In this document: positions 33,622 through 44,310 of the stretch, piece by piece
Numbering within the stretch: position 1 is the first letter of the stretch
Layout of the letters: each line of letters opens with the position of its first letter
Program-made: the position numbers and the translations under genes
Assembly (NCBI GenBank): GCA_015057665.1
Contig: SVDY01000010.1
Span: forward strand, 14,618-75,357
Length of the DNA: 60,740 nucleotides
Direction: 5' to 3'
Source of the DNA: Lachnospiraceae bacterium
GTDB taxonomy: Bacteria > Bacillota > Clostridia > Lachnospirales > Lachnospiraceae
Notes under the pieces: generated by a model
The model's database searches: none
What the model was told of the DNA's origin: nothing
What the model saw: the letters and a program-made list of their open reading frames with translations, nothing else

Positions 33622-34299
33622 ATGGATAGAATAAAAGTACTTGTAGTGGATGACGAGATCCGTATGAGAAAGCTTGTCAAAGACTTTTTAAAAAAGAAGA
33701 ATTTTGATGTAATTGAAGCCTGTGACGGCGAGGAAGCATTGGACATTTTCTTCTCTACAAAAGATATCAGTTTGATTATTCTTGACGTTATGATGCCAAA
33801 GATTGACGGATATGAAGTAGTAAAGGAAATCAGACAATATTCCAAAGTTCCGATTATTATGCTTACCGCCAAAGATAAAGAGATTGACGAACTGATGGGA
33901 TTTGATCTTGGAGTGGATGAGTATATTTCCAAAACAGTGAGTCTGAAGATTCTTGTTGCGAGAGTGGAAGCGATCATCCGAAGAACCAACAATTTGGTTG
34001 ACAATGAAGTGCTGCATGCGGGAGGCATTGAGATTAACCTTCAGGGACAGGTTGTAAAGATTGACGGAGATGAGATTGAACTGACCAATAAAGAATTTGA
34101 TCTTCTCCATTATTTCTTTGTGAATCAGAAAGTTGCTCTTTCCAGAGAGACGATTCTGAACAATGTATGGAATTATGATTATTTCGGGGATGCGAGAACC
34201 ATTGATACCCATGTAAAGAAACTGAGAAGCAAGCTTGGAGAAAAGGGCGCTTACATTAAGACTATATGGGGGAAAGGTTACAAATTTGAGGTGGAATAG
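33622..34299 (+). CDS. OmpR/PhoB-type response regulator
   Basis: Seen: 225 aa. The receiver domain (1-118) has the acidic pair VVDDE (Asp10-Asp11), phospho-acceptor Asp55 in LIILDVMMPKIDG, and a late Lys in YISKTVSLK, where the usual KPF is replaced by KTV. The C-terminal winged-helix domain (about 130-225) has NKEFDLLHYF, VWNYDYFGDARTIDTHVKKLRSKL and WGKGYKF. It pairs with the histidine kinase 5 bp downstream. Likely targets include the inverted repeat upstream (inferred). Confidence 0.94.
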   Translation: MDRIKVLVVDDEIRMRKLVKDFLKKKNFDVIEACDGEEALDIFFSTKDISLIILDVMMPKIDGYEVVKEIRQYSKVPIIMLTAKDKEIDELMGFDLGVDEYISKTVSLKILVARVEAIIRRTNNLVDNEVLHAGGIEINLQGQVVKIDGDEIELTNKEFDLLHYFFVNQKVALSRETILNNVWNYDYFGDARTIDTHVKKLRSKLGEKGAYIKTIWGKGYKFEVE

Positions 34300-34304
34300 A
34301 CAAT

Positions 34305-35831
34305 ATGGCATTCAGACATTCGATACGATTTAAACTGACATCGATTCTGATTATTACGGTTCTTAGTATTCTTATTATTGTGTCCAGTGCCAATCTTATT
34401 TTTGCCGAGACGTTTTATTATCAGGTAGAAAAAGATAATATAGCTACTACTTATGATAAAATCAACAATATAATTAATAACGGTACCACACTTGAAAAAC
34501 TGACCAGTGACTGCTGGCAGATTACACAGAATTCAAGTATTCGTATTTTGATTGTGAAAACAGATATGCTCAGTAATGGGCTCACCGGACTTACTTCCGT
34601 TGTTAACACCACCTATGAGAAGGGTGAAACCTATGAGACTATGTACAGATATCTGAATGTGATTCAGCAATATGTCCTGGGCGGAGGTGACGAGGAATCG
34701 GCACAGATTGTTGAAAGCCTAAAAGAGCAAGGTTATGTTATCAGTGAAGGTAAAAGACAGGGAAGGATTCCAGGAGATTTATCTCTTTTTGGAATGCTTG
34801 ATAACGGATATCTGATTGCTATGCAGATTCCTATGGAAGGAATGCAGGCGACGATTACCATTTTCACAAGATTCTTAACATATATTGCAACAGTCGCGGT
34901 AATGTTCGGTGCTCTTGCCATGTATATGGTTTCCAAAAACTTTACTACTCCAATCAAAGAGATGGCTGATGTGGCGAACCGGGTAAGAGAGATGGATTTC
35001 GATGCAAAAGTGACCACGATTACGCCGGACGAACTTGGGGATCTTGGGAATTGCATTAATGAGATGTCAGATAAATTACAACAGACAATTTCAGAACTTA
35101 AAACAGCTAATAATGAGCTTCGCAAAGATATTGATCAGAAGACAAAGATTGACGATATGAGAAAAGAATTCCTTTCTCATGTGTCTCATGAGCTTAAGAC
35201 TCCGATTGCATTGATTCAGGGATATGCAGAAGGTCTTAGAGAGAACATCTTTGATGATGAGGAGAGTAAGGACTTTTATCTGGAAGTTATTGCAGATGAA
35301 GCCCAGAAGATGAACCGTATGGTGAAGAGAATGCTGGAACTTAACGAAATCGAGTACGGACAGGATAAAGTACAGATCGAGCGATTTGATGTTGTAGAGC
35401 TTCTTAAGAATCTTACATCTTCAACGGATATTCTTTTCCAGAAAAAAGATGTGGTTCTGGAATTTGAGAAGAGCGATCCAATCTACGTGTGGGCGGATGA
35501 ATTTATGATTGAGGAAGCACTTTCCAATTATATCAGCAATGCCATTCATCATGTATGTGAAGGGGGCAGAATCAAAGTTCGTTTTGAACAGAGGAAATCT
35601 GACGTGAGGATCTTCATTTACAATGACGGAAATGCCATTCCGGAAGAAGATTTAGAGAAGATTTGGACAAAGTTTTTTAAAGTAGACAAGGCAAGGACAA
35701 GAGCTTATGGCGGCAATGGAATCGGACTTTCCATTGTAGCAGCAGCAATGACTGCCCATGGAAAAGAATATGGAGTTGCCAACAAAGAAAATGGAGTAGA
35801 ATTCTATCTGGACTTAGATACAAATCTATAA
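34305..35831 (+). CDS. Sensor histidine kinase (HAMP type)
   Basis: Seen: 508 aa. TM1 (about 10-30), an extracytoplasmic sensor region (about 31-184), TM2 (about 185-206), HAMP (about 207-262), the dimerisation/phospho-acceptor helix LSHVSHELKTPIALIQGY (His at about 295), and an ATPase domain with the N box ALSNYISNAIHH and G boxes AYGGNGIGLSIVAAAM. It is a complete class I kinase. The stimulus is unknown; the sensor region resembles no domain that I recognise. It ends in front of the H2 hairpin. Confidence 0.94.
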   Translation: MAFRHSIRFKLTSILIITVLSILIIVSSANLIFAETFYYQVEKDNIATTYDKINNIINNGTTLEKLTSDCWQITQNSSIRILIVKTDMLSNGLTGLTSVVNTTYEKGETYETMYRYLNVIQQYVLGGGDEESAQIVESLKEQGYVISEGKRQGRIPGDLSLFGMLDNGYLIAMQIPMEGMQATITIFTRFLTYIATVAVMFGALAMYMVSKNFTTPIKEMADVANRVREMDFDAKVTTITPDELGDLGNCINEMSDKLQQTISELKTANNELRKDIDQKTKIDDMRKEFLSHVSHELKTPIALIQGYAEGLRENIFDDEESKDFYLEVIADEAQKMNRMVKRMLELNEIEYGQDKVQIERFDVVELLKNLTSSTDILFQKKDVVLEFEKSDPIYVWADEFMIEEALSNYISNAIHHVCEGGRIKVRFEQRKSDVRIFIYNDGNAIPEEDLEKIWTKFFKVDKARTRAYGGNGIGLSIVAAAMTAHGKEYGVANKENGVEFYLDLDTNL

Positions 35832-35866
35832 TCGGTTTCCAATGTCAGATGTGAGACTGATAAAAG

Positions 35867-35954
35867 AAAAGAAAAGAACCAAAGTTTTTGAGAAACTATG
35901 GAGTCACAATGTTCTGTGACCTGAGGTTTCGAAAGACTTTGGTTCTTTTCTTTT
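35867..35954. terminator. Long bidirectional hairpin between convergent genes (H2)
   Basis: Perfect 19-bp arms (35867-35885 with 35936-35954; A-rich left, T-rich right) enclose a 50-nt apical region. That region holds GAAAC/GTTTC pairing and the tip stem-loop GTCACAATGTTCTGTGAC. The tip aligns with that of H1 over 18 nt with three differences, although the arms are unrelated. Confidence 0.88.
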
Positions 35955-35973
35955 TTAAGTTATGTAGATTTGA

Positions 35974-36177
35974 TTATAATTCGATTTTTCCGGATTCTGT
36001 TTCGTTGAATACGAAGTAAGCAGCATCTTCTTCCGGTTTGATGTATAAATCAACTGTGTTAAGGTCTTTTACTTTATTGCCAGCTTCAACCCAAACTTTT
36101 TTAGCTGCAGCTAAAACTTCTTTAGTATCTACTTTTTTACCCTGGAATTCTACATATAAATTAGCTTTTAATGCCAT
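35974..36177 (-). CDS. DUF6465 family small protein
   Basis: Seen: 67 aa (MALKANLYVEFQGKKVDTKE ... YIKPEEDAAYFVFNE) from the ATG at 36177, with AAGGAGAT 9 nt upstream. The longer frame reaching 36363 overlaps hisH and has no ribosome site. The form is typical of the short alpha/beta DUF6465 proteins common in Lachnospiraceae, whose function is unknown. It is convergent with the kinase gene. Confidence 0.85.
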   Translation of the reverse strand: MALKANLYVEFQGKKVDTKEVLAAAKKVWVEAGNKVKDLNTVDLYIKPEEDAAYFVFNETESGKIEL

Positions 36178-36352
36178 AGTTGTAATCTCCTTTTTTATAT
36201 GGTTGTCATAAACATGAACTACTATATACCAAATTTTGAAAAAAAGCAAGAAATTATTGAAAAAAATACAATTATCTACTACAATAAGGTAATGTGATAA
36301 ACTGAAAAAGTGATTAAGATCCATTTTCAGAGAGTAGAAAGGAGAGATTCCG

Positions 36353-36958
36353 GTGATAGCCATTATTGATTATGATGCAGGTAATATAAAGAGCGTGGAG
36401 AAAGCATTGGTACATTTAGGAGAAGAACCGATTATTACAAGGGACAAAGAAGTGATTCTTGCCAGTGATAAAGTGATTCTTCCGGGAGTGGGTGCTTTTG
36501 GTGATGCAATGGCGAAACTCCATGAATACCAGCTTGTGGACGTGATTCATGAAGTTGTAGAGAAAAAGAAACCATTTCTTGGAATCTGTCTTGGATTACA
36601 GCTCATGTTTGAATCCAGTGAAGAAACCCCGGGTGTAGAAGGTTTGGGGCTTTTAAAGGGGCACATTTTGCGGATTCCGGAGAAAGAAGGATTAAAAATC
36701 CCACATATGGGCTGGAATAATATTAAAGTCAGAGAGGAATCCCGTCTTTTTCAGAATCTTCCGGAGAATCCGTATGTATATTTCGTTCACTCATATTATT
36801 TAAAAGCGGAGGATGAATCTGTTGTGGCAGCTACAACGGATTATTCTGTTACTATTCATGCCGCCGTAGAAAAAGACAATGTATTTGCCTGTCAGTTCCA
36901 TCCGGAGAAGAGTTCTGACGTGGGATTGCAGATTCTTAAGAATTTCGTTGAACTATAG
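36353..36958 (+). CDS. hisH: Imidazole glycerol phosphate synthase, glutamine amidotransferase subunit
   Basis: Releases ammonia from glutamine and channels it to HisF. Seen: 201 aa, class I amidotransferase with [11 protein letters not shown] (about 44-54), the nucleophile Cys in [17 protein letters not shown] (Cys at about 82) and the His-Glu pair in CQFHPEKSS (about 181-189). GTG start at 36353 with AAAGGAGAG upstream. It is followed 15 bp later by hisF; the other his genes are not in the window. Confidence 0.95.
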   Translation: MIAIIDYDAGNIKSVEKALVHLGEEPIITRDKEVILASDKVILPGVGAFGDAMAKLHEYQLVDVIHEVVEKKKPFLGICLGLQLMFESSEETPGVEGLGLLKGHILRIPEKEGLKIPHMGWNNIKVREESRLFQNLPENPYVYFVHSYYLKAEDESVVAATTDYSVTIHAAVEKDNVFACQFHPEKSSDVGLQILKNFVEL

Positions 36959-36973
36959 ACAGGAGGAGAAAAC

Positions 36974-37735
36974 ATGCATACAAAACGAATTATTCCATGT
37001 CTTGATGTACATGGCGGCAGGGTTGTAAAAGGTGTTAATTTTGTCAATTTAAGAGATGCCGGTAATCCGGTGGAGATTGCGGCAGCATATGATAAAGCAG
37101 GAGCCGATGAGCTTGTATTCCTTGATATTACAGCTTCTTCTGATGCAAGGAATACGGTGGTGGATATGGTGCGTCGTGTGGCAGAGAAAGTGTTTATTCC
37201 ATTTACAGTAGGCGGCGGAATCCGTACAGTAGAAGATTTTAAAGTGCTTCTTAGAGAAGGTGCAGATAAAATCTCCATCAACAGTTCAGCCATTCAGACT
37301 CCAAATCTGATCAGTGAAGCGGCAGAGAAGTTTGGAAGCCAGTGTGTTGTTGTTGCTATTGATGCAAAAAAGAGAGCAGACGGTACAGGATGGAATATAT
37401 ATAAACATGGGGGCCGTATTGATGTGGGAATCGATGCGGTAGAATGGGCCATGGAAGTGGAAAAAAGAGGAGCAGGCGAGATTCTCCTTACCAGCATGGA
37501 CTGCGATGGTACAAAAGCCGGATATGACATAGAACTGACCAGAATGATTTCTGAAAGTGTGAATATTCCTGTCATCGCCTCCGGTGGAGCAGGAACAAAA
37601 GATCATTTCTATGATGCTATGACAGATGGAAAGGCAGATGCTGCTCTGGCAGCTTCTTTATTCCATTATAAAGAATTGCAGATTATGGATTTGAAAAGAT
37701 ATCTGAGTGAAAAAGGATTATCCATGCGTATATAA
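36974..37735 (+). CDS. hisF: Imidazole glycerol phosphate synthase cyclase subunit
   Basis: The TIM-barrel cyclase that forms IGP and AICAR with HisH. Seen: 253 aa, [19 protein letters not shown] (Asp11 region), [43 protein letters not shown] (Asp130 equivalent) and [18 protein letters not shown] precedes the ATG. Confidence 0.97.
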   Translation: MHTKRIIPCLDVHGGRVVKGVNFVNLRDAGNPVEIAAAYDKAGADELVFLDITASSDARNTVVDMVRRVAEKVFIPFTVGGGIRTVEDFKVLLREGADKISINSSAIQTPNLISEAAEKFGSQCVVVAIDAKKRADGTGWNIYKHGGRIDVGIDAVEWAMEVEKRGAGEILLTSMDCDGTKAGYDIELTRMISESVNIPVIASGGAGTKDHFYDAMTDGKADAALAASLFHYKELQIMDLKRYLSEKGLSMRI

Positions 37736-37791
37736 TTCTAACGGCAGATATTACAGGAATGAGACGAAAACAATACTCAAGGAGCGACATC

Positions 37792-39054
37792 ATGAAGACA
37801 GCATTTTCAAGTGCAGACATACTATTACCGAGAAAAGAGATAGACATGACCAAATGGGCTGTTGTTGCCTGTGATCAGTTCACCAGTGAACTGGAATACT
37901 GGGAGGAGACGATTCGTACAGTTGGGGATGCACCATCTACGTTAAAAATCATTCTTCCGGAAGTGTTTTTAGAGCACGATGATGTGGAACGCCGTTTGAA
38001 CCGGATTGAAGAGAATATGGAGCAATATGTAACAGATGGTTATTTTGTAGAATATAAAGATGCAATGATCTATGTGGAACGTACAGATAGTTCCGGGAGA
38101 ATCCGTGCCGGCTTGATCGGAAAACTGGATCTGGAACAGTATGACTACCGCAAAGGGAGTAAATCCCAGGTGAGAGCCACAGAAGCAACCATCGTGGGAC
38201 GTATCCCGCCCCGTATGCGTGTGAGAAAGAAAGCATCCATGGAGCTTCCTCATATTATGGTGCTGATTGATGATGAGGATAAGATAGTCATCAAACCTCT
38301 TCAGAGAAGAACCGACCGTATGGAACTGTTATACGATTTTCCGTTGATGCAGGGAGGAGGAAGAGTAAAAGGCTATCTTCTTGGAAAAGAAGAGATGGAA
38401 CAGGTGGAAGATGCCTTGTATCAGTTGTCAGATGTGGACAGATTTAATAAAAAACACGGTACAAATGAAGAATGTGCACTTCTTTATGCCATGGGTGACG
38501 GGAATCATTCCCTTGCAACGGCGAAGGAATATTATGAATATCTGAAAGCTGCGAATCCGGATATGGATTTTACCAATCATCCTGCCCGTTATGCATTAGT
38601 TGAGATTGTAAATCTTCACAGTACGGCTTTGGAATTTGAAGCCATTAACCGGATTATAACTGAGACAGATGAGAATCACCTTATGCGTGAGATGACGACG
38701 AAACTGGGGCTTTCTACCAAAGGGGAAGGACAGGAAGTGACCATTATTCATGACCAGCTGGAGGAACATCTGTATATTACAAGACCGACCTCCAATCTTG
38801 CCACAGGAAGTATCCAGAATTTTCTTGATGATTATCTTTCCAGAAATCCAGGGAGAATAGATTATATTCATGGAGCAGACACGATAAAACATCTGGCTGA
38901 GAAGCCGAAAAGCCTGGGAATTATTCTGCCGGATCTTCGAAAAGATGAATTATTTCCAACGGTTATTTTAGATGGGGCTCTGCCGAGAAAGACATTTTCC
39001 ATGGGCCACGCACGTGACAAACGCTATTATTTGGAATGCAGAAAAATTAAATAG
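37792..39054 (+). CDS. DUF1015 family protein
   Basis: Seen: 420 aa from the ATG at 37792 (MKTAFSSADILLPR), with CAAGGAGCG before it; the upstream ATG at 37759 has none. Conserved-looking blocks: WAVVACDQFTSELEYWEE, YALLYAMGDGNHSLATAKEYYE-type (GDGNHSLATAK seen at about 237-247) and PARYALVEIVNLHSTALEFEAI. The family is widespread, has a probable phosphatase- or kinase-like fold, and has no confirmed function. It follows hisF by 57 bp. Its stop codon lies inside the left arm of the long inverted repeat at 39052-39344. Confidence 0.85.
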   Translation: MKTAFSSADILLPRKEIDMTKWAVVACDQFTSELEYWEETIRTVGDAPSTLKIILPEVFLEHDDVERRLNRIEENMEQYVTDGYFVEYKDAMIYVERTDSSGRIRAGLIGKLDLEQYDYRKGSKSQVRATEATIVGRIPPRMRVRKKASMELPHIMVLIDDEDKIVIKPLQRRTDRMELLYDFPLMQGGGRVKGYLLGKEEMEQVEDALYQLSDVDRFNKKHGTNEECALLYAMGDGNHSLATAKEYYEYLKAANPDMDFTNHPARYALVEIVNLHSTALEFEAINRIITETDENHLMREMTTKLGLSTKGEGQEVTIIHDQLEEHLYITRPTSNLATGSIQNFLDDYLSRNPGRIDYIHGADTIKHLAEKPKSLGIILPDLRKDELFPTVILDGALPRKTFSMGHARDKRYYLECRKIK

Positions 39055-39344
39055 AATAAGAATTTCGACAAATATCCGCAGTGAAAAGTATTGGAACAAT
39101 TCAAACAATCTGCAGACGGCTTAGAAATTCTTGATGAGGAAAAAGGAACGGAATAGGAAAATCGTACTGTTTGAACTCGTAAATCATAAACTTCCATATA
39201 CTTGAAGTGAGTTTACGATTTTACGGAAACAAACGAGGACGAAATCTCCTATACCGTTCCTTTTTCTGAATCTTAGAATTTCTTGCCGACGAAGCCGTTT
39301 GAATGTTCCAATTTTTTCACACGGTATTCGAAATTCTTATTCTA
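39052..39344. other. 293-nt branched inverted repeat between convergent genes (H3)
   Basis: Outer arms of 16 bp are perfect (39052-39067 with 39329-39344). Inward, further segments pair in order: ATTGGAAC and TTCAAAC with GTTTGAA and GTTCCAAT, ACGGCTT with AAGCCGT, AGAAATTCT with AGAATTTCT, and AAAAAGGAACGG with CCGTTCCTTTTT. The tip folds by AAAATCGTA/TACGATTTT (39158-39166 with 39214-39222). It fills the whole gap between DUF1015 and the activase gene and includes the DUF1015 stop codon. It is probably a bidirectional terminator, but it is far larger than one needs to be. Confidence 0.85.
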
Positions 39345-39354
39345 ATAATAAATG

Positions 39355-42300
39355 TTATAGATTCTTCATGGCTGTAGAAAGCATCAGTTTAATTCGGTTG
39401 ATTTGATTTACCTCGCTGGCACCTGGATCGTAATCAATAGCTACGATATTGGCTTTCGGATGTGTACGGCGGATTTCTTTGATAACTCCTTTCCCTACAA
39501 CATGGTTTGGAAGACAGGCAAAAGGCTGGGTACATACAATGTTTGGTGCACCGCTGTGGATCAGTTCCATCATCTCTCCGGTGAGGAACCAGCCTTCTCC
39601 GGTCTGATTTCCTAAAGACACATAAGGTTTGGCATATTCTGCCAGTTTGGAAATCGGAACCGGTGAATCAAAATGGACGCTTCGTGCCAGTTCTTTTTTC
39701 ATGGTGCCTCTGTATTTATCAATAAACCAGATTCCCAGATTGGATAAATGCTTAGACTTTTTAGATTTACCCAGATAATCTGTCTTATAGTTGCTGTTGT
39801 AGAAACTATAGAATAAGAAATCGAGAAGATCAGGCATGACTGCCTCTGCACCTTCCGCTTCCAGAAGTTCAACCAGACGGTTGTTGGCATCCGGCAGGAA
39901 TTTAACGAGAATTTCGCCCACGATGCCTACTCTTGGCTTCTTCACATCTTTTCTTGGAAGAGCGTCGAATTCTTTTATGATTCCTCTGATATTTTTGCAG
40001 AACTGAGAATAGGAGGCTTTTTCCAAAGAATCCTGACAGATTTTTTTCCATTTTTCATGAAGGGCATTGGTACTGCCTTCTACAAGTTCGTATGGACGGG
40101 TCGCATATACGACACGCATGAATAAATCACCGTACATAATTGACTGAACCATACGTATGATCAGAGAGAGGCTGAACTTAAATCCTTCATTCTTTTCAAT
40201 TCCCTGTACACTGATACTGATGACAGGAATATGACCGTAGCCGGCATTGCGCAGTGCACGGCGGATGAAACCGATGTAGTTGGTTGCACGGCAGCCGCCG
40301 CCAGTCTGAGTAATGGCAAGGGCAACTTTGTTTAAGTCGTATTTTCCAGAGTTTAATGCATTCATCATCTGTCCGATTACAATGAGAGATGGATAGCAGG
40401 CATCGTTGTTTACATATTTGAGACCTGTATTGACGGCATCTTTGCCCATCTCAGGAAGGATTTCTATGTTGTATCCCGCATATTGAAAAGCAGACTGTAA
40501 TATATCGAAATGAATTGGAGACATCTGAGGAACTAAGATGGTATAGTCCTTGGCCATTTCTTTGGTAAATTCAATTCGATTGATGCTTGCAGGAACCGGC
40601 TTAGGCTCAATATTCTGTTTGTTGCGGACCTTGATGGCAGACAGAAGAGAACGGATTCGGATTCTGGCAGCACCTAAGTTGTTTACCTCGTCAATTTTTA
40701 AAACAGTATAGATACGTCCGGACTGGGATAAAATATCATTAACTGCGTCAGTGGTAACAGCATCCAGACCACAGCCGAAGGAATTTAACTGAATTACTTC
40801 CAGCTGTTTATTTTTCTTTGCATAGTTAGCAGCCGCATAGAGGCGGGAATGATACATCCACTGGTCAGATACGATAAGGGGACGTTCTACATTACCTAAG
40901 TGGCTGATAGAATCCTCGGAAAGGACAGCAACACCGTAAGAAGTAAGAAGTTCCGGTATGCCATGATTGATTTCCGGATCAATATGGTATGGACGTCCGC
41001 AAAGGATAATTCCTGTATTTCCAGTCTCTGCGATCCATGCAAGTGTCTCTTCGCCTTTTCTGCCAATATCTTCCCTGACAGCTTTTGCTTCCGCAAAAGC
41101 TTTGTCTAAAGCAGAATTTACTTCTTCCTGTGTGACACCATAGAAATCTTTCAATTCGTTGTAAAGACGGACAGCAAGAACTTCCCGGTTGTCAAGGGCA
41201 AGGAAAGGACGAAGGAACCGGATGGAGGAATCTTTTAATTCCTCCACGTTATTTTTTATATTTTCCGCATAGGAAGTTACAATTGGACAGTTGTAGTGAT
41301 TGTTGGCATCTACAGTTTCATTCTGCTCATATGGAATACAAGGATAGAAAATATCCTTAACGCCTTCCTTTAACAGCCACATAATATGTCCGTGAGCCAG
41401 TTTGGCCGGATAGCATTCGGACTCACTTGGGATGGATTCGATGCCCATCTCATAGATTTTTCTTGTAGACAGCGGAGAAACCTTAACAGAGAATCCAAGT
41501 TCTGTAAAGAAAGTATGCCAGAGCGGATAATTCTCATAAATGTTTAGTACCCTTGGAATACCGATTACCCCGCGGACTGCCTCTTTTTCAGAAAGAGATT
41601 CTCTGCCAAAGATTCTGTCCAGTTTGTATTGGTAAAGATTTGGAATGTCACTGTCTGTTTTTGTTTTGCCAATGCCTTTTTCACATCGGTTTCCTGTGAT
41701 GTAACTTCTGCCTCCGGAGAATTTGTTTACTGTCAGGAGACAGTTGTTGGTACACCCTTTGCATCTACGGATAGAAGTACTGTATTCCATGGCAATGATT
41801 TCTTCTAAAGATAACATGGAAGTTTTGGAGATTTCATCTTCTCTTTCTCTGGCAATCAGTGCGGCACCGAAAGCACCCATAATACCTGCAATGTCAGGAC
41901 GGATGGCTGTCCGCTGGGAGATTCGCTCAAAACTTCGAAGAACCGCATCGTTATAGAAAGTACCGCCCTGAACTACGATTTTTTTGCCAAGGGCAGTCGG
42001 ATCGGTAAGCTTAATTACTTTCAGTAAAGCATTTTTAATAACAGAGTATGCAAGCCCTGCTGAGATATCTCCGACCTGAGCACCTTCTTTTTGAGCCTGT
42101 TTTACCTTTGAATTCATGAATACAGTGCAGCGGGAACCTAAATCGATTGGATTCTCGGCAAAGAGAGCAACTTTTGCAAAATCAGCCACTTTGTAATTCA
42201 GGGAATTGGCAAATGTTTCAATAAAGGATCCGCATCCGGAGGAGCAGGCCTCATTGAGCATAACATTATCTACAACTCCGTTTTTAATCTTAATGCATTT

Positions 42301-43569
42301 CATATCCTGACCGCCAATGTCAAGGATACAGTCAACCTCAGGTTCAAAGAAAGCAGCAGCGTAATAGTGGGCGATTGTTTCCACTTCGCCAAAATCAAGA
42401 TTCATGGCAGCCTTTACAAGGAATTCGCCGTAACCTGTTGAGCAGGAAGCTGCGATAACTGCATCTTTTGGAAGAAGCTGATCGATTTCCTTCATGGCAC
42501 GGATGGTTGTTTTTAAGAGATTGCCGTTGTTGTTGCTGTAGAAACTGTAGAGAAGGGAGCCGTCTTCTCCTACAAGGGCAACCTTGGTAGTTGTAGAACC
42601 GGCATCAATTCCAAGATAGCATTTTCCTTTATAAGTGGAAATGTCAGCGCGTTTTACAGCAGAACGGTTATGATCTTTTAAGAAATCGTTGTATTCTTCT
42701 TCGTCCGCAAAGAGGGGTTCCATACGTTCTACTTCGATATCCAGATGAATCTTCTGATCAAACTTATGTAACAGAACTTCCAGATCAATGGAGTTATCTT
42801 CACTGGTGTTCATGGCTGCGCCGGCAGCGGCAAACAGATGGGAATGATCCGGAGCGATGATGGAACTGCCGCTTAAGTTCAAAGTGCGGATGAAGGCGGA
42901 GCGCAGCTCTGAAAGGAAATGAAGCGGACCGCCAAGAAATGCCACATTACCACGGATTGGCTTTCCACAGGCAAGACCGCTGATAGTCTGGCTGACAACT
43001 GCCTGGAAAATAGATGCGGACAGGTTTGGTTTGGTCGCACCTTCGTTGATTAAAGGCTGGATATCTGTTTTGGCAAATACGCCGCAACGCGCCGCGATTG
43101 GGTAGATGGTATCGTAATCTTTGGCATATTCATTAAGACCTGTGGCATCTGTCTGTAAAAGAGCGGCCATCTGATCAATAAAGGATCCTGTACCGCCGGC
43201 ACAGACACCGTTCATTCGCATCTCAATTCCATTATCAAAATAAATGATCTTAGCGTCTTCTCCGCCAAGCTCGATGGCAACATCTGTGTGAGGTGCATAA
43301 TCTTTCAATGCTGTAGAGACACAGACTACTTCCTGACAGAATGGAATATCAATGGCACTGGAGATTGACATACCTCCGGATCCGGTAACTGCAGGGTGGA
43401 GATGTATATTTCCTAATTGGTCGTAAGCTTTTTGTAACAGTTCAGCGAGTGTTTCCTGAATATTAGCATAATGACGTTGGTAATCGGAAAAAAGCATATT
43501 GTGATAATTATCTAAGACAACAACTTTGACAGTTGTAGAACCAATATCAATACCTAAAAAATAGTTCAT
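39355..43569 (-). CDS. Giant acyl-CoA dehydratase activase (two ASKHA ATPase domains plus HgdB-like region)
   Basis: Seen: 1404 aa. BcrAD/BadFG ATPase domain 1 (about 1-255: [34 protein letters not shown]). ATPase domain 2 (about 318-575: [38 protein letters not shown] with Cys pair). A DUF2229-like region (about 660-900: [32 protein letters not shown]) and a C-terminal 2-hydroxyacyl-CoA dehydratase subunit-like part with [14 protein letters not shown] and several Cys. Family: activases use ATP and a 4Fe-4S cluster to inject an electron into radical dehydratases. No dehydratase subunits are nearby, and the function of these fused versions is not established. It is divergent from the LysM gene. 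Confidence 0.9.
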   Translation of the reverse strand: MNYFLGIDIGSTTVKVVVLDNYHNMLFSDYQRHYANIQETLAELLQKAYDQLGNIHLHPAVTGSGGMSISSAIDIPFCQEVVCVSTALKDYAPHTDVAIELGGEDAKIIYFDNGIEMRMNGVCAGGTGSFIDQMAALLQTDATGLNEYAKDYDTIYPIAARCGVFAKTDIQPLINEGATKPNLSASIFQAVVSQTISGLACGKPIRGNVAFLGGPLHFLSELRSAFIRTLNLSGSSIIAPDHSHLFAAAGAAMNTSEDNSIDLEVLLHKFDQKIHLDIEVERMEPLFADEEEYNDFLKDHNRSAVKRADISTYKGKCYLGIDAGSTTTKVALVGEDGSLLYSFYSNNNGNLLKTTIRAMKEIDQLLPKDAVIAASCSTGYGEFLVKAAMNLDFGEVETIAHYYAAAFFEPEVDCILDIGGQDMKCIKIKNGVVDNVMLNEACSSGCGSFIETFANSLNYKVADFAKVALFAENPIDLGSRCTVFMNSKVKQAQKEGAQVGDISAGLAYSVIKNALLKVIKLTDPTALGKKIVVQGGTFYNDAVLRSFERISQRTAIRPDIAGIMGAFGAALIAREREDEISKTSMLSLEEIIAMEYSTSIRRCKGCTNNCLLTVNKFSGGRSYITGNRCEKGIGKTKTDSDIPNLYQYKLDRIFGRESLSEKEAVRGVIGIPRVLNIYENYPLWHTFFTELGFSVKVSPLSTRKIYEMGIESIPSESECYPAKLAHGHIMWLLKEGVKDIFYPCIPYEQNETVDANNHYNCPIVTSYAENIKNNVEELKDSSIRFLRPFLALDNREVLAVRLYNELKDFYGVTQEEVNSALDKAFAEAKAVREDIGRKGEETLAWIAETGNTGIILCGRPYHIDPEINHGIPELLTSYGVAVLSEDSISHLGNVERPLIVSDQWMYHSRLYAAANYAKKNKQLEVIQLNSFGCGLDAVTTDAVNDILSQSGRIYTVLKIDEVNNLGAARIRIRSLLSAIKVRNKQNIEPKPVPASINRIEFTKEMAKDYTILVPQMSPIHFDILQSAFQYAGYNIEILPEMGKDAVNTGLKYVNNDACYPSLIVIGQMMNALNSGKYDLNKVALAITQTGGGCRATNYIGFIRRALRNAGYGHIPVISISVQGIEKNEGFKFSLSLIIRMVQSIMYGDLFMRVVYATRPYELVEGSTNALHEKWKKICQDSLEKASYSQFCKNIRGIIKEFDALPRKDVKKPRVGIVGEILVKFLPDANNRLVELLEAEGAEAVMPDLLDFLFYSFYNSNYKTDYLGKSKKSKHLSNLGIWFIDKYRGTMKKELARSVHFDSPVPISKLAEYAKPYVSLGNQTGEGWFLTGEMMELIHSGAPNIVCTQPFACLPNHVVGKGVIKEIRRTHPKANIVAIDYDPGASEVNQINRIKLMLSTAMKNL

Positions 43570-43605
43570 AAAAGCCTCCTTTTTTCTTTATGTAAATCAA
43601 AATGA

Positions 43606-43633
43606 GGGATTTCTTCTTATTAAATGAAATCCC
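43606..43633. promoter_or_regulatory. Inverted repeat in the activase leader
   Basis: GGGATTTC and GAAATCCC (43606-43613 with 43626-43633) are perfect 8-bp arms 12 nt apart, between the predicted start point and the start codon of the activase gene. It is a possible operator or leader hairpin. Confidence 0.5.
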
Positions 43634-43644
43634 AAATCAATGCA

Positions 43645-43673
43645 ATTATATTGCGGATTCGTAAAAAAAACAA
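43645..43673 (-). promoter_or_regulatory. Promoter of the activase gene
   Basis: On the minus strand, TTGTTT (43668-43673), a 17-bp spacer and TATAAT (43645-43650), about 75 bp upstream of the start codon. Confidence 0.65.
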
Positions 43674-43782
43674 CTAAGAAATGGCAAAGATAGAAAAGTT
43701 TCATAAATTGTTCATAATTCCAGAAGAAAAGACATAGAAAAACTCGAGAAAAGATATAAAAAAACCGATTGTTTGTATGCTT

Positions 43783-43810
43783 TCACATTATTACATGAAA
43801 AGCATATAGT
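43783..43810 (+). promoter_or_regulatory. Possible sigma-E-like promoter of the LysM gene
   Basis: TCACATT (43783-43789), a 13-bp spacer and CATATAGT (43803-43810) resemble the pattern seen before spoIIIAA. The distance to the ATG (43838) is about 27 bp. No vegetative -35/-10 pair was found nearer. Judged by eye only. Confidence 0.4.
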
Positions 43811-43837
43811 AATCTAAAAAGATTAAGGAATATTTTC

Positions 43838-44305
43838 ATGGATTTTCTTGACTATATTAAAATATGCCAGGAGGAAACAGCACCTTTGGAAAATAACAAC
43901 CGACAGAACGAGGAAAGTAACGGCAATCGAAGTGTTACTCAGGAGAGAAGACCGCCCCGTCCATCCGGTCCCGGCTGCAGGGGGCAGGTATATAAAGTAC
44001 AAAAAGGAGATACTCTTTACAGTATTTCCAGAAAATATAATTTGAGAGTCAGGGATTTAATGAGTGCCAATCCTTTTGTAAATGTATATCAGCTTCGGAT
44101 AGGAGAAGAACTATGTATTCCTGTTGTGCCGGATAACGGAACGGTACAGGGAGTACAGCCATATCTGGTAAAAAGAGATGATACAGTACTTTCTATTTTA
44201 AATAATAATAAGCTTACTTTTCAGGAACTTGCCCGGCTCAATCGAAGTGCCCAGGTTCTGAAATTTCCGGCAGGGACTGTTTTGCTGCTCCCAAATAATC
44301 GGTAA
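43838..44305 (+). CDS. Protein with two LysM domains
   Basis: Seen: 155 aa. A polar N-terminal 45 residues is followed by a first LysM (VYKVQKGDTLYSISRKYNLRV, about 52-95, ending IGEELCIPV) and a second, more divergent LysM (PYLVKRDDTVLSILNNNKLTF, about 106-152, ending AGTVLLLPN). LysM binds peptidoglycan or chitin-like glycans. No signal peptide is visible, which fits a spore-coat or cortex protein made in the mother cell rather than a secreted one, and agrees with the possible sigma-E promoter. The sporulation role is an inference. Confidence 0.82.
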   Translation: MDFLDYIKICQEETAPLENNNRQNEESNGNRSVTQERRPPRPSGPGCRGQVYKVQKGDTLYSISRKYNLRVRDLMSANPFVNVYQLRIGEELCIPVVPDNGTVQGVQPYLVKRDDTVLSILNNNKLTFQELARLNRSAQVLKFPAGTVLLLPNNR

Positions 44306-44310
44306 TCTGT

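Noticed and set aside
33688..34311. 207-codon open frame antisense to the response regulator
   Set aside because: It is fully covered by a clear response regulator gene; the product looks like translated antisense with no domain signature.
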